From Arthrobacter sp. PM3 (lineage in GTDB: Bacteria; Actinomycetota; Actinomycetes; Actinomycetales; Micrococcaceae), in assembly GCF_003352915.1 (NCBI RefSeq), contig NZ_CP022314.1, forward strand, positions 2,736,972-2,800,971: a DNA stretch of 64,000 nucleotides, given 5' to 3'. How positions within the stretch are numbered: position 1 is the first letter of the stretch; each line of letters begins with the position of its first letter. Below are positions 50,101 to 58,127 of the stretch, piece by piece. The notes beneath the pieces are model-generated. The model was not told where the DNA came from. It made no database searches and saw only the letters and a program-made list of their open reading frames with translations. Made by a program: the position numbers and the translations under genes.

Positions 50101-50544
50101 TGGCTCTGGCGGGTCACCCCCCAGGCCGGCCCCGGCATCACGGATTCCGACGTCGCACACCGGGTCCGCGTGGTGGACGCAGGCGGGGCCGTCGTCGGCC
50201 TGCTTCCCGCAGAGGAAGTCCAGGCCGGCGGCACCGTCCCGGCCGGCCCGGAGGGCCGCCTGGTGGTCCTCGCCGACCGCGCCGATCCGGGCTGGAGCGC
50301 CTGGCTCGACGGCCGCCGCCTGACGTCCACGACGTCGGGCTGGGCGCAGGCGTTCACGCTGCCCGCCCAGGGCGGGCAGCTGAGCATCCGCTACGAGGCT
50401 CCCTGGGCCGTCGCGGCCGGCATCGCGCAGGCCGTCGTGATCGGCTTGACCGTCCTCCTGGCCCTGCCCATGCCTGCCCGCCGGTCCAACCCCGGCCTGT
50501 CCAGGGGCGAAGCTTCCCTGCGTAAGGAACACCAGCATGCCTAA
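47149..50544 (+). CDS. Family 2 glycosyltransferase with large multi-pass membrane part; start uncertain
   Basis: Residues about 1-270 are a GT2 domain (VTAVVVSHDGGDFLPRTL, DTGSRDHSA, LHDDAAPAPEAL with the DD motif, GFDPALPGSGDDVDFCWRNR). About 10 hydrophobic helices (residues 370-800) and an extracytoplasmic beta-rich domain end the 1131-residue protein. GTG at 47179 would delete the first beta strand. In frame upstream there is only an ATT at 47149 (overlapping the whiB stop TAA by one base) before a stop at 47131, so ATT is the best candidate start. It overlaps DUF5719 by eight bases. Likely role: glycosylation of an envelope polymer. Confidence 0.8.
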   Translation: MLQEVRVTAVVVSHDGGDFLPRTLAALAAQTRPADAVLGVDTGSRDHSAALLEQALGKDRVTVFDQPRTGMGAAVTAGLKALAPWPAGGAPATEWIWLLHDDAAPAPEALAELLHAVERAPSVTVAGCKQLDWHTERRLIDVGLSTSRWAERLTLIDADELDQGQYDGRSDTFAVNSAGMLVRRDVWEELRGFDPALPGSGDDVDFCWRNRLAGHRVVVVPSARMFHVAHRPHALGNASAARKAQVHLRLKHAAGWKVPLHAAGALLGSLYKLVLSIAVKDPGYGFSQLLATLAALGRPAAVIRGRRNAARTRRVRRSVMKGLQTPRREVWAHRRSLIEALGADDFGDGSTGTGLLGDQPTGDADDFAAIATPDRGWVGNGAVLAVLVTTAVSLAGLLSLLRAPAVAGGALIPVSLHLSEIWNHASAWWISLGAGLPGHSDPFGYLLWVLGVFGAGDANGAVGWLLILAMPLSALGAWFASGALTRRRRLRLAAALVWAGAPALQVALNQGRLGALIAHVMIPVLVLALLRATGTATGHGVHAVPAPGQGRLNARPAARPGVNGTPSWTAAAAAGLALAAVTAAAPSLLVPAVVIVGLCGVFLGRRGRTVWWALLPSLALFVPFAFSVIDRPRALLADPGMPLAFGAAPLWQQALGQPLNFDAGAGLTGLDAFGGSATAGFAALPWALLAALLLGLPVLVLALTALFMPRTLVRTGRTRTARSLWAAAVLLLAGGWLAGHVATGAGTDVLVTPFPGPAVSAAAFALLGAAIIAAEGLLDAADRTTDARPARKVLVRATAVTAITLLMLAPLAGLTIWTAQNLVQPTAPAAGTGGGTAQASGLGTPRLIQPAQSRTLPATAVDRGEGPEQSRTLLITSNEDGTFDASLMRGAGTTLDALSTITAARSIMGEPGRETVRDDDAVAASLRNAVATVVAGEGVDPRPDLERLGVGFVVLRVADSASELTASRMDAVPGLVAVGQTGAGWLWRVTPQAGPGITDSDVAHRVRVVDAGGAVVGLLPAEEVQAGGTVPAGPEGRLVVLADRADPGWSAWLDGRRLTSTTSGWAQAFTLPAQGGQLSIRYEAPWAVAAGIAQAVVIGLTVLLALPMPARRSNPGLSRGEASLRKEHQHA

Positions 50545-52237
50545 GGGCGAGAACGACACCACGAACCCGGCTCCCGCCGGGCCGGCCGCCGGCACGGCCG
50601 ACGCCAAGCCCGCCGACGCCAAGCCCGCCGACGCCGGGACCCGGCCGCGGGTACGGCGTGTGCCCCGCGGCGGCGTGATCGGCGGGGTCCTCTCGGCCGT
50701 TGCCCTCGTGGCCGCGGGCGGCGGCCTGGTCTCGGCGGCGTCCCTGGCGCCGCAGAGCCCCGCCAGCCGGCACCTGGAAGCCCCGGTCGCCTCCGTGCCC
50801 GCCGGCAGCAGCGTGGGGGTCTGCCCGGGACCGGCCCGGTTGCTCGAAGGCACCCCGGTCGGTACCGACCCCCAGTTCAGCCCGGAATCGGACACCGCGA
50901 AGACAGCCGTCAGCGCGGCCGTCCTTGCAGCGGGCACCGGTGATATCCCCGGCAGTCGGCTGGCTCCGCTCAAGGGCGACGCGCTCGTTGAGATCGCCAA
51001 GGGCACCGGCGGATCCCAGGCCCCCTCTGCCGCGCCCCGCACGCCCGCGCTGCTCGCCGGCGTCGTGTCCGGGCGCGCGGTGGACGGCGTCAGCGTCCTC
51101 AGGGCGGATGCACAGGGCAACCACCAGCCGGCAGCCGGCGCCGTGGTGAGCTACGCGGCCGAGGACGGAGACCTGCAGGGTTCCGCGGCCGCCGCGTGCC
51201 AGCAGCCCGGCAACGATCTTTGGCTGGTCGGCGCCAACACGGCCCTGGGCCGCACGGCCGTGCTGAACCTCACCAACGCTTCGACCACGCCGGCGACGGT
51301 CAGCCTGGACCTGTTCGGCGCCGAGGGCCAGATCCAGGCACCGGGAAGCCGCGGCCTGCTCGTGGCGCCGGGCACCACCCGGTCCATCGTCCTGGCCGGC
51401 CTCGCGCCGGGGCAGGAACGGCTGGGCGTGCGGGTCCGCAGCACCGGCGGCCCCGTGGCCGCCGTCATCCAGCAAAGCGTCCTGCGCGGCCTCACGCCCG
51501 GCGGCGTCGACTTCATCACGCCCGGCACCGCCCCCTCCGTCCGCCAGGTGATCCCGGGCCTGGACATCCAGGACGCCTCCGACCTGGCCGCCCTGACCGC
51601 GAAGCCGGGCTTCGCGGACGCCGGACCGGCCCTCCAGATCGCGGTCCCCGGGGCGGCCGACGCGGTCGTCGAGATCAAGCTGTACGGGCGCGGCGGCCAG
51701 CGGGCACTGCCCGGCGGCGGTGTGGTCACGGCGAAGGCCGGAACCGTGACCGAAGTTTCACTGGCCGGCGTGCCGGCCGGAACCTACACCGTCGCGGCGA
51801 GCTCCGATGTCTCCTTTGCGGCCACCGCCCGGGTGACCCGCGGAGTGAAGGCGGAGGACCCCGCCGACATCGCGTACTCTGCCGCCGCGGCACGGCTGGG
51901 CAGCCAGCACGTTGTCCCGGTGCCCCGCACGGGGGACCGGCAGCTTGTGTTCGGTGCGCCCGAGGGCGACGCCAGGATCTCCTACACACCCATCACCGCG
52001 GACGGCAAAATCCGGACCGCGGCTACGGCGGACATTGCCGGCGGAACCACGGTGTCCGTCAGCGTCCCCGCGGATGTGGGCGGTTCGCCGCTCGTGGGCT
52101 ACGTGGTGGCCGCCTCCGGAGACCCGGCCTACGCGGCGGTGCTCCTCAGCCGGGAGGGCAGGCAGGACATTTCCACGGTGGCCGTGGCTCCGGAAGCGGC
52201 AGGACAGCAGCAGGTGCCCGTCACGCTGGGATACTAG
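50537..52237 (+). CDS. DUF5719 family secreted or membrane-anchored protein
   Basis: A 566-residue protein with a Lys/Ala/Asp/Pro start, one N-terminal membrane segment (GGVLSAVALVAAGGGLVSAASLA, about residues 47-70) and a large extracytoplasmic region of repeated beta segments (AVLNLTNASTTPATVSLDLFG, GTTRSIVLAGLAPGQERLGVRV, VSLAGVPAGTYTVAASSDVSF). It fits DUF5719, found directly after the whiB-linked glycosyltransferase in actinobacteria; the function is unknown, but translational coupling (eight-base overlap) suggests it works with that enzyme. The ATG follows AAGGA. Confidence 0.82.
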   Translation: MPKGENDTTNPAPAGPAAGTADAKPADAKPADAGTRPRVRRVPRGGVIGGVLSAVALVAAGGGLVSAASLAPQSPASRHLEAPVASVPAGSSVGVCPGPARLLEGTPVGTDPQFSPESDTAKTAVSAAVLAAGTGDIPGSRLAPLKGDALVEIAKGTGGSQAPSAAPRTPALLAGVVSGRAVDGVSVLRADAQGNHQPAAGAVVSYAAEDGDLQGSAAAACQQPGNDLWLVGANTALGRTAVLNLTNASTTPATVSLDLFGAEGQIQAPGSRGLLVAPGTTRSIVLAGLAPGQERLGVRVRSTGGPVAAVIQQSVLRGLTPGGVDFITPGTAPSVRQVIPGLDIQDASDLAALTAKPGFADAGPALQIAVPGAADAVVEIKLYGRGGQRALPGGGVVTAKAGTVTEVSLAGVPAGTYTVAASSDVSFAATARVTRGVKAEDPADIAYSAAAARLGSQHVVPVPRTGDRQLVFGAPEGDARISYTPITADGKIRTAATADIAGGTTVSVSVPADVGGSPLVGYVVAASGDPAYAAVLLSREGRQDISTVAVAPEAAGQQQVPVTLGY

Positions 52238-52283
52238 CTGGCGCAGGTACCGGCCGGCCGCGTCAGGGTGGGGCGCTGAGCAT

Positions 52284-52835
52284 CTAGTAGCGGCGGCGGT
52301 AGACCGGGTCGAGGGACTCCGGGGGGACGCCGAGCATCTCGGCGGTGTATTCCACGACGACGTCGTGCACGAGGTCCTGGAGTTCATCCCGGCTCCCGCA
52401 GGCCTGTTCCACCACCCGGCGGTACAAGGTAATGATCGGGCCGTCCTCGGCAGTCGCGGCAGTATAGGCGCCCATCGGCGCGGGCGTGCGGTCCGCGACC
52501 AGTTGCTCGAGCCCGGGCGGGATCTCGTCCACGGCGAAGCGGACGCCGTCCAGCGGCTTGCCCCAGATGTCATGCAGCCGCTGGGCCGAGTCCAGGACGA
52601 GGTCGTCAAAGCGGTCCGAACGGGTGCGGTAGCCGGGCAGTGTCGGCAGCATCAGCTCGCCGCGGAGACCGCGGCCGTGCCTGTTCCTGCGGCGCTGCCG
52701 GAAGCTCTTGCCCCGAACGGCGCTGTCCGCCCCGGTCACGGGTGCGCCTGCGGGGGCGGAACCGGCGCCTGGCTGTCCGGCGTCGGGGTCAGCCAACCGG
52801 ACCGTAAAACCCGAAGAGTGGTGCGATGACTGCAT
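52284..52835 (-). CDS. Zincin-1 family metallopeptidase-like protein with degenerate active site
   Basis: A 183-residue protein of the small PF06262 type: core FDDLVLDSAQRLHDIWGKPLDGVRFAVDEIPPG, then GPIITLYRRVVEQACGSRDELQDLVHDVVVEYTAEMLGV in blocks. Where active members have HExxH, this has HDVVVEY: the catalytic Glu is Asp and the second His is missing, so activity is doubtful. The N-terminal 55 residues are Arg/Ser-rich. ATG at 52835 follows TAGAGT by six bases, so it is probably leaderless. Divergent from DUF3499, as in mycobacteria (Rv3259/Rv3258c). Confidence 0.8.
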   Translation of the reverse strand: MQSSHHSSGFTVRLADPDAGQPGAGSAPAGAPVTGADSAVRGKSFRQRRRNRHGRGLRGELMLPTLPGYRTRSDRFDDLVLDSAQRLHDIWGKPLDGVRFAVDEIPPGLEQLVADRTPAPMGAYTAATAEDGPIITLYRRVVEQACGSRDELQDLVHDVVVEYTAEMLGVPPESLDPVYRRRY

Positions 52836-52957
52836 ATCTTGACTCTAAACCCGCGCAATGATTTACGCGATACGGTCCTGTCGGCGAGCCGCCGGCGTGC
52901 CCCCGCGGGCGTTTCAATGCGCGGATCCGGTCCGCAGGGGGAGTAGTCTGTGGTGTC

Positions 52958-53347
52958 GTGGGTGCAATTCGTCTTTGTTCGAGATCTGCCTGCCGCAATT
53001 CTGCGGTGGCTACTTTGACGTACGTGTACGCCGACTCCACGGCCGTCCTGGGCCCGCTGGCCACCTATGCCGAACCGCACTGCTACGACCTCTGCGAACA
53101 GCACGCCGACTCGCTGACCGTCCCGCGCGGCTGGGAAGTCATGCGCCTGGCGATGCCCGCGACACCGGCCGGGCCCGGCCCTGATGACCTCCTGGCCCTC
53201 GCGAACGCGGTCCGGGAGGCGGCCTCCCGGCCGGCCGCGGCGGAACCGGCGAAGGGGCAGCGCACCCTGCACCCGGCCCTGGAAGCACCGGCCCCGGCCG
53301 AGGGCACCCGGCGCGGGCACCTGCGCGTGCTGCGCGAACCTTCCTAA
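52958..53347 (+). CDS. DUF3499 domain-containing protein
   Basis: A 129-residue soluble protein whose N-terminal 70 residues match DUF3499: CSRSACRNSAVATLTYVYADSTAVLGPL then HCYDLCEQHADSLTVPRGW. The C-x4-C and C-x3-C-x2-H spacing suggests a bound metal, probably zinc. The C-terminal part is Ala/Pro-rich and ends in a basic RRGHLRVLREPS. Its function is not known; the family is actinobacterial and always near whiB2. GTG at 52958 follows TAGTCT by eight bases, consistent with a leader of one or two bases. Confidence 0.85.
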   Translation: MGAIRLCSRSACRNSAVATLTYVYADSTAVLGPLATYAEPHCYDLCEQHADSLTVPRGWEVMRLAMPATPAGPGPDDLLALANAVREAASRPAAAEPAKGQRTLHPALEAPAPAEGTRRGHLRVLREPS

Positions 53348-53430
53348 GCCGACAACTGGCGGTAGGGTGGAAACTGCAAAAGCCGTAAGCCACCGGCGCC
53401 ATCCGCGGCGCCCATCAGGGAGCGTTCACC

Positions 53431-53721
53431 ATGTCCAAGCTCAGCCCCGATCTGTTGTCTGTCCTGCGATGCCCTGTCACCGGGTCCGGCCTGGTCCAGG
53501 AAGGCGACGAACTGGTCAGCATCGCGGCCGATGAAGCCGGGGACAAGCTGAGGTACAGGATCGAGGACGGCATCCCCCTGCTGTTGCCGCCGGAACTGCT
53601 GCCGGCCGCCGCAGCGGCTGCAGCTGATCAGCACGACGCAGGCCAGCACGACGCAGGCCAGCATGACGCCGGCCGGCACGACGCAGCTCAGTCCGCCGGC
53701 CCGCGCCACTCGGCGGAATAG
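53431..53721 (+). CDS. Trm112-like small protein with repeat tail
   Basis: A 96-residue protein. Residues 1-55 match the Trm112/UPF0434 fold ([39 protein letters not shown]), but only one cysteine remains, so the zinc site of the family is lost. Bacterial members are thought to assist methyltransferases. The C-terminal 40 residues consist of poly-Ala and four HDAGQ-like units coded by a 15-bp repeat. The ATG follows GGAG by eight bases. It lies between DUF3499 and ahcY; in Streptomyces and mycobacteria a phosphomannomutase gene is usual beside DUF3499, and it is absent here. Confidence 0.75.
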   Translation: MSKLSPDLLSVLRCPVTGSGLVQEGDELVSIAADEAGDKLRYRIEDGIPLLLPPELLPAAAAAAADQHDAGQHDAGQHDAGRHDAAQSAGPRHSAE

Positions 53722-53779
53722 CGCGGATCCGCGGCCCCGCGGACTCTCAGACCCGGAATCACCCAGCACCCGCTGCCCG

Positions 53780-53826
53780 CGCAGGCCCCAACAACGCAGG
53801 CCCGAACAAACGCAGGCCCCAACAAA
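53780..53826. repeat. Three tandem 15/16-bp repeats before ahcY
   Basis: Units CGCAGGCCCCAACAA, CGCAGGCCCGAACAAA and CGCAGGCCCCAACAAA lie head to tail and run into the AAAGGA ribosome-binding site of ahcY, so they form its 5' leader. Confidence 0.9.
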
Positions 53827-53834
53827 GGATTCAC

Positions 53835-55313
<1,479 letters not shown>

Positions 55314-55322
55314 GAACCGGCC

Positions 55323-55354
55323 AAGGGGCCCCGGACCAGCGTCCGGGGCCCCTT
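55323..55354 (+). terminator. Terminator after ahcY
   Basis: The stem AAGGGGCCCCGGA / TCCGGGGCCCCTT has a 6-nt loop; CCCTTTTGG and TTTTTG follow slightly downstream. Confidence 0.85.
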
Positions 55355-55469
55355 CCCGTGACCCTTTTGGGGGCCTTTTTGTAACCGGATCGTGGTCGAA
55401 CCGGCACGGGGCTCCAAGGTAACTCGCTTATGCTGGCAGGATGACGTGTGGAATCGCCAGGGTCCTGTG

Positions 55470-56693
55470 ATGGCCCTGAAAACCTGGAGTACCGGCCGAA
55501 AGATCGCCTTGGTGGGGGTGGTCTGCGCCCTGGCAGCCGGCGGCGGCGCCTTCGCCGCGGCGGCCCCCGGACTGGCCCAGTCCGTTTCCTCCGAGGCGTC
55601 ATCGCCGGCACGGACGACGCCGGGCCTCGCGGTCCCCGTCGTGGCCCCCGCGGAACTGGCAGTCGCGCCGGCCGACGGCGCCCAGCAGGTCAACCCGGCG
55701 GCGCCGGTGACACTCAAGGTGACGAACGGGCGTATCGACCGTGTTGCCCTCACCAGCGCTGACGGCAGCACCGTCGACGGCACCCAGAGCGCGGACGGCT
55801 CCGCCTGGACCTCGTCCGGGAACCTGTTGTTCAACACCCGCTACAGCTACACGTACTCCGTCGTGGACGGTGCCGGGCGCGAGACCCACAGCACCCGGTC
55901 CTTCACCACCGTCTCCACCGCCAATGAGGCCGACGCCGCAATCTACCCGCTGGACGGGATGAAAGTGGGCGTCGCACAGCCCCTGCAGATCACCTTCAGC
56001 GAACCGGTCCTGAACCGGGACGCCGTCGAGAAGGCCATCAAGATCACCTCCACGTCCGGCCAGACGGGCAAGTTCCACTGGTTCAACAACAACACCGTCC
56101 GGTACCGGCCGGAAGCCTTCTGGGCCGCCAACAGCACCATCACCATGGACATGAAAATGTTCGGCGTCGAACTGGGCAACGGGCAGGTCGGCAACTTCAA
56201 CAAGACCGTCACCGTCCACATCGGCGACAAGCGGGTGGCGGTCGCCGACGCCAAGGCGCACACCTTCTCGGTCAGCATCAACGACAAACCGGCGGGGCAG
56301 TGGCCGGCGACGATGGGTGACACCCGGTTCCCGTCGGCCCGGGGATTCCTGGTGTTCATGGAGAAACACCGGGTGGAGCACATGGACGCCTCCACGATCG
56401 GGCTCAAGCCCGGGGACCCGGCCTACTACGGCCAGCTTGACGTCAATTACGCCACGCGCCTGACACCCAGCGGGGAGTTCATCCACCAGGCCACGGACAC
56501 GGCCATGCCGTTCCTGGGCCGGGCGAACCTCTCCCACGGCTGCATCGGCCTGGGCCCGGACGGCGCACAATGGGTCTTCGACAACATGACCACTGGCGAC
56601 GTCGTCCAGGTCGTGAACACCGAAGGGGACTTCGCCAACTTCGATGACGGATTCGGCGACTGGAACATCCCTTGGTCGCAATACGGCAACTGA
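55470..56693 (+). CDS. L,D-transpeptidase with N-terminal Ig-like domains
   Basis: Cross-links peptidoglycan 3-3 or attaches proteins outside the membrane. The 407-residue protein has a membrane anchor (IALVGVVCALAAGGGAFAAAA), two Ig-like beta domains (about residues 60-260; the second begins SEPVLNRDAVEKAI) and the YkuD catalytic domain ending in the SHGCIGL motif (Cys nucleophile about residue 360) with FIHQATDTAMPF upstream. The layout matches mycobacterial LdtB-type enzymes. ATG at 55470 is chosen for its position before the anchor; GTG at 55446 is an alternative. Not beta-lactam classified here. Confidence 0.9.
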   Translation: MALKTWSTGRKIALVGVVCALAAGGGAFAAAAPGLAQSVSSEASSPARTTPGLAVPVVAPAELAVAPADGAQQVNPAAPVTLKVTNGRIDRVALTSADGSTVDGTQSADGSAWTSSGNLLFNTRYSYTYSVVDGAGRETHSTRSFTTVSTANEADAAIYPLDGMKVGVAQPLQITFSEPVLNRDAVEKAIKITSTSGQTGKFHWFNNNTVRYRPEAFWAANSTITMDMKMFGVELGNGQVGNFNKTVTVHIGDKRVAVADAKAHTFSVSINDKPAGQWPATMGDTRFPSARGFLVFMEKHRVEHMDASTIGLKPGDPAYYGQLDVNYATRLTPSGEFIHQATDTAMPFLGRANLSHGCIGLGPDGAQWVFDNMTTGDVVQVVNTEGDFANFDDGFGDWNIPWSQYGN

Positions 56694-56805
56694 CGGGGTG
56701 GCACCTCGCCGGGCCTTATCCGCTGACGGTAGGCTCGGAGCCAGAGAAATGGCGCAGCCAGGCGCAGGCCGGGCGGCGCGGAAGCCTACGGAAGCGAAGC
56801 TCCAC

Positions 56806-58029
56806 GTGACTGAGAAGAACCCGACACCTCCCGACCGGCCGGATCCGGACCTGGATCCAACGAACGACACCGACGAGCCGGCCTTCGAGTGGATGAAGCC
56901 GGCGTCCACGGCCGCGCCGGCCGCTAAGGCCGGGAACGCGCCGTCCGGAACGTCCGCGCAGCCCGCACCGGCCGCGCAAGTCGCGGCCGGGCAGCCGGAG
57001 AGCCGCGCCGACCGGAAGGCGGCCGAAGCGGCCGTCGTCCGCCCCGACGCTGATAAGACCGGCGCTGAACAGACCAACGCTGGAAAGACCCACGCTGGAA
57101 AGACCGACGCCGACGAGCCGCTGCGGACCTCGGCGCTGCAGATCCGTCCTCCGCAGGAGGACGTTGAGCGCCGCAACGCCGAACGCGAACAGGCCGCCAA
57201 AGCCAAGCCGGTCCTCCCGCGCGTCATGCAGGTGCTGCTCGCCGTGTTCTACCCGGTGATCCTGCTGGTGCTGGCCGTCCGGGCCGTCACGAGCCCCATG
57301 TTCCTCTGGGTGGAATACAACCGTCCGGGCTTCCCCGGCGACGGCTACGGCTTCAGCCCCGATGACCGCATGACCTACGGCTCCTACGCCGTGGACTACC
57401 TAAGCAACTGGTCGGGTCCCCGCTACCTCGGCGACCTCGTGGACCAAAGCGGCGAACGGCTGTTCAAGGACGGCGAGGTCAGCCACATGGCCGACGTCAA
57501 GGCGGTGATCCTGTCCACGTTCGGGGCCGGCACCCTGCTGATCCTGCTGGGCCTCATTGCCGTGATTTACCTCAGGCGGCGCCACAACGGGGGAGTCCGC
57601 CGCGGCCTCTTTGCCGGCTCCATCATCACCCTTGCCGTCATCATCGGCCTCGGCACCCTCGCCGTCCTGGGCTGGGAGCAGTTCTTCACGGAATTCCACC
57701 GCATCTTCTTCGCCAACGGGACCTGGACGTTCTCCCTCCAGGACACCCTGATCCGGCTGTTCCCGGGCCAATTCTGGATGGACGCCGGGATGGTCATCGG
57801 TGCCTTGGTCCTGCTCGCGTCCGTGCTGACCCTGATCCTCACCTGGCCCACCCGCAAACGCCGCGGCCTGGGCCCGAAGAAGGCCGCGGACGCCGGGAAA
57901 ACGGACGCCGAAGCACCGGTAGCGGGGACCGCGGCCGCCGGCGACGCTGAGGCCACGGCACCCGGCGGGGCGCAGGTCACCACGGACGGCGGCACGGACG
58001 GCCCCCCTCGCACGCGGCACACCGTCTGA
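56806..58029 (+). CDS. TIGR01906 family integral membrane protein
   Basis: A 407-residue protein with a long hydrophilic Pro/Ala/Asp-rich cytoplasmic start of about 130 residues, including short (N/H)AGKT repeats around 57060-57110, then five hydrophobic segments. The membrane part (FLWVEYNRPGFPGDGYGFS, YLSNWSGPRYLGDL, SHMADVKAV, GTWTFSLQDTLIRLFPGQFWMDA) fits TIGR01906, a family of unknown function found in firmicutes and actinobacteria. The start is unsure: GTG at 56806 has only a weak site, and ATG at 56749 (GGAG eight bases upstream, after a TAGGCT at 56730) would add 19 residues. Confidence 0.72.
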   Translation: MTEKNPTPPDRPDPDLDPTNDTDEPAFEWMKPASTAAPAAKAGNAPSGTSAQPAPAAQVAAGQPESRADRKAAEAAVVRPDADKTGAEQTNAGKTHAGKTDADEPLRTSALQIRPPQEDVERRNAEREQAAKAKPVLPRVMQVLLAVFYPVILLVLAVRAVTSPMFLWVEYNRPGFPGDGYGFSPDDRMTYGSYAVDYLSNWSGPRYLGDLVDQSGERLFKDGEVSHMADVKAVILSTFGAGTLLILLGLIAVIYLRRRHNGGVRRGLFAGSIITLAVIIGLGTLAVLGWEQFFTEFHRIFFANGTWTFSLQDTLIRLFPGQFWMDAGMVIGALVLLASVLTLILTWPTRKRRGLGPKKAADAGKTDAEAPVAGTAAAGDAEATAPGGAQVTTDGGTDGPPRTRHTV

Positions 58030-58052
58030 CCAACAGCAGCAAGAGAAGCACC

Positions 58053-58086
58053 GGAAGCGGCCGGCACCATTGTGCCGGCCGCTTCC
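58053..58086. terminator. Terminator between convergent membrane-protein and ligase genes
   Basis: A 15-bp perfect stem (GGAAGCGGCCGGCAC / GTGCCGGCCGCTTCC) with a 4-nt loop lies between the two converging stops and could stop transcription from either side. Confidence 0.85.
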
Positions 58087-58127
58087 ATGTTCGTGATGGA
58101 GCCCCGCGACTCCGCGGCAGATACGGC

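Noticed and set aside
47146..51120. A 1324-codon open frame on the minus strand under the GT2 and DUF5719 genes
   Set aside because: Its translation is low-complexity Gly/Ala/Arg/Pro with no domain, and it is the mirror of two convincing plus-strand genes. At this GC content stops are rare in the antisense frames.
53722..53834. Possible SAH riboswitch before ahcY
   Set aside because: The conserved SAH-riboswitch core and pseudoknot words are not present; the leader is explained by three tandem repeats and a ribosome-binding site.
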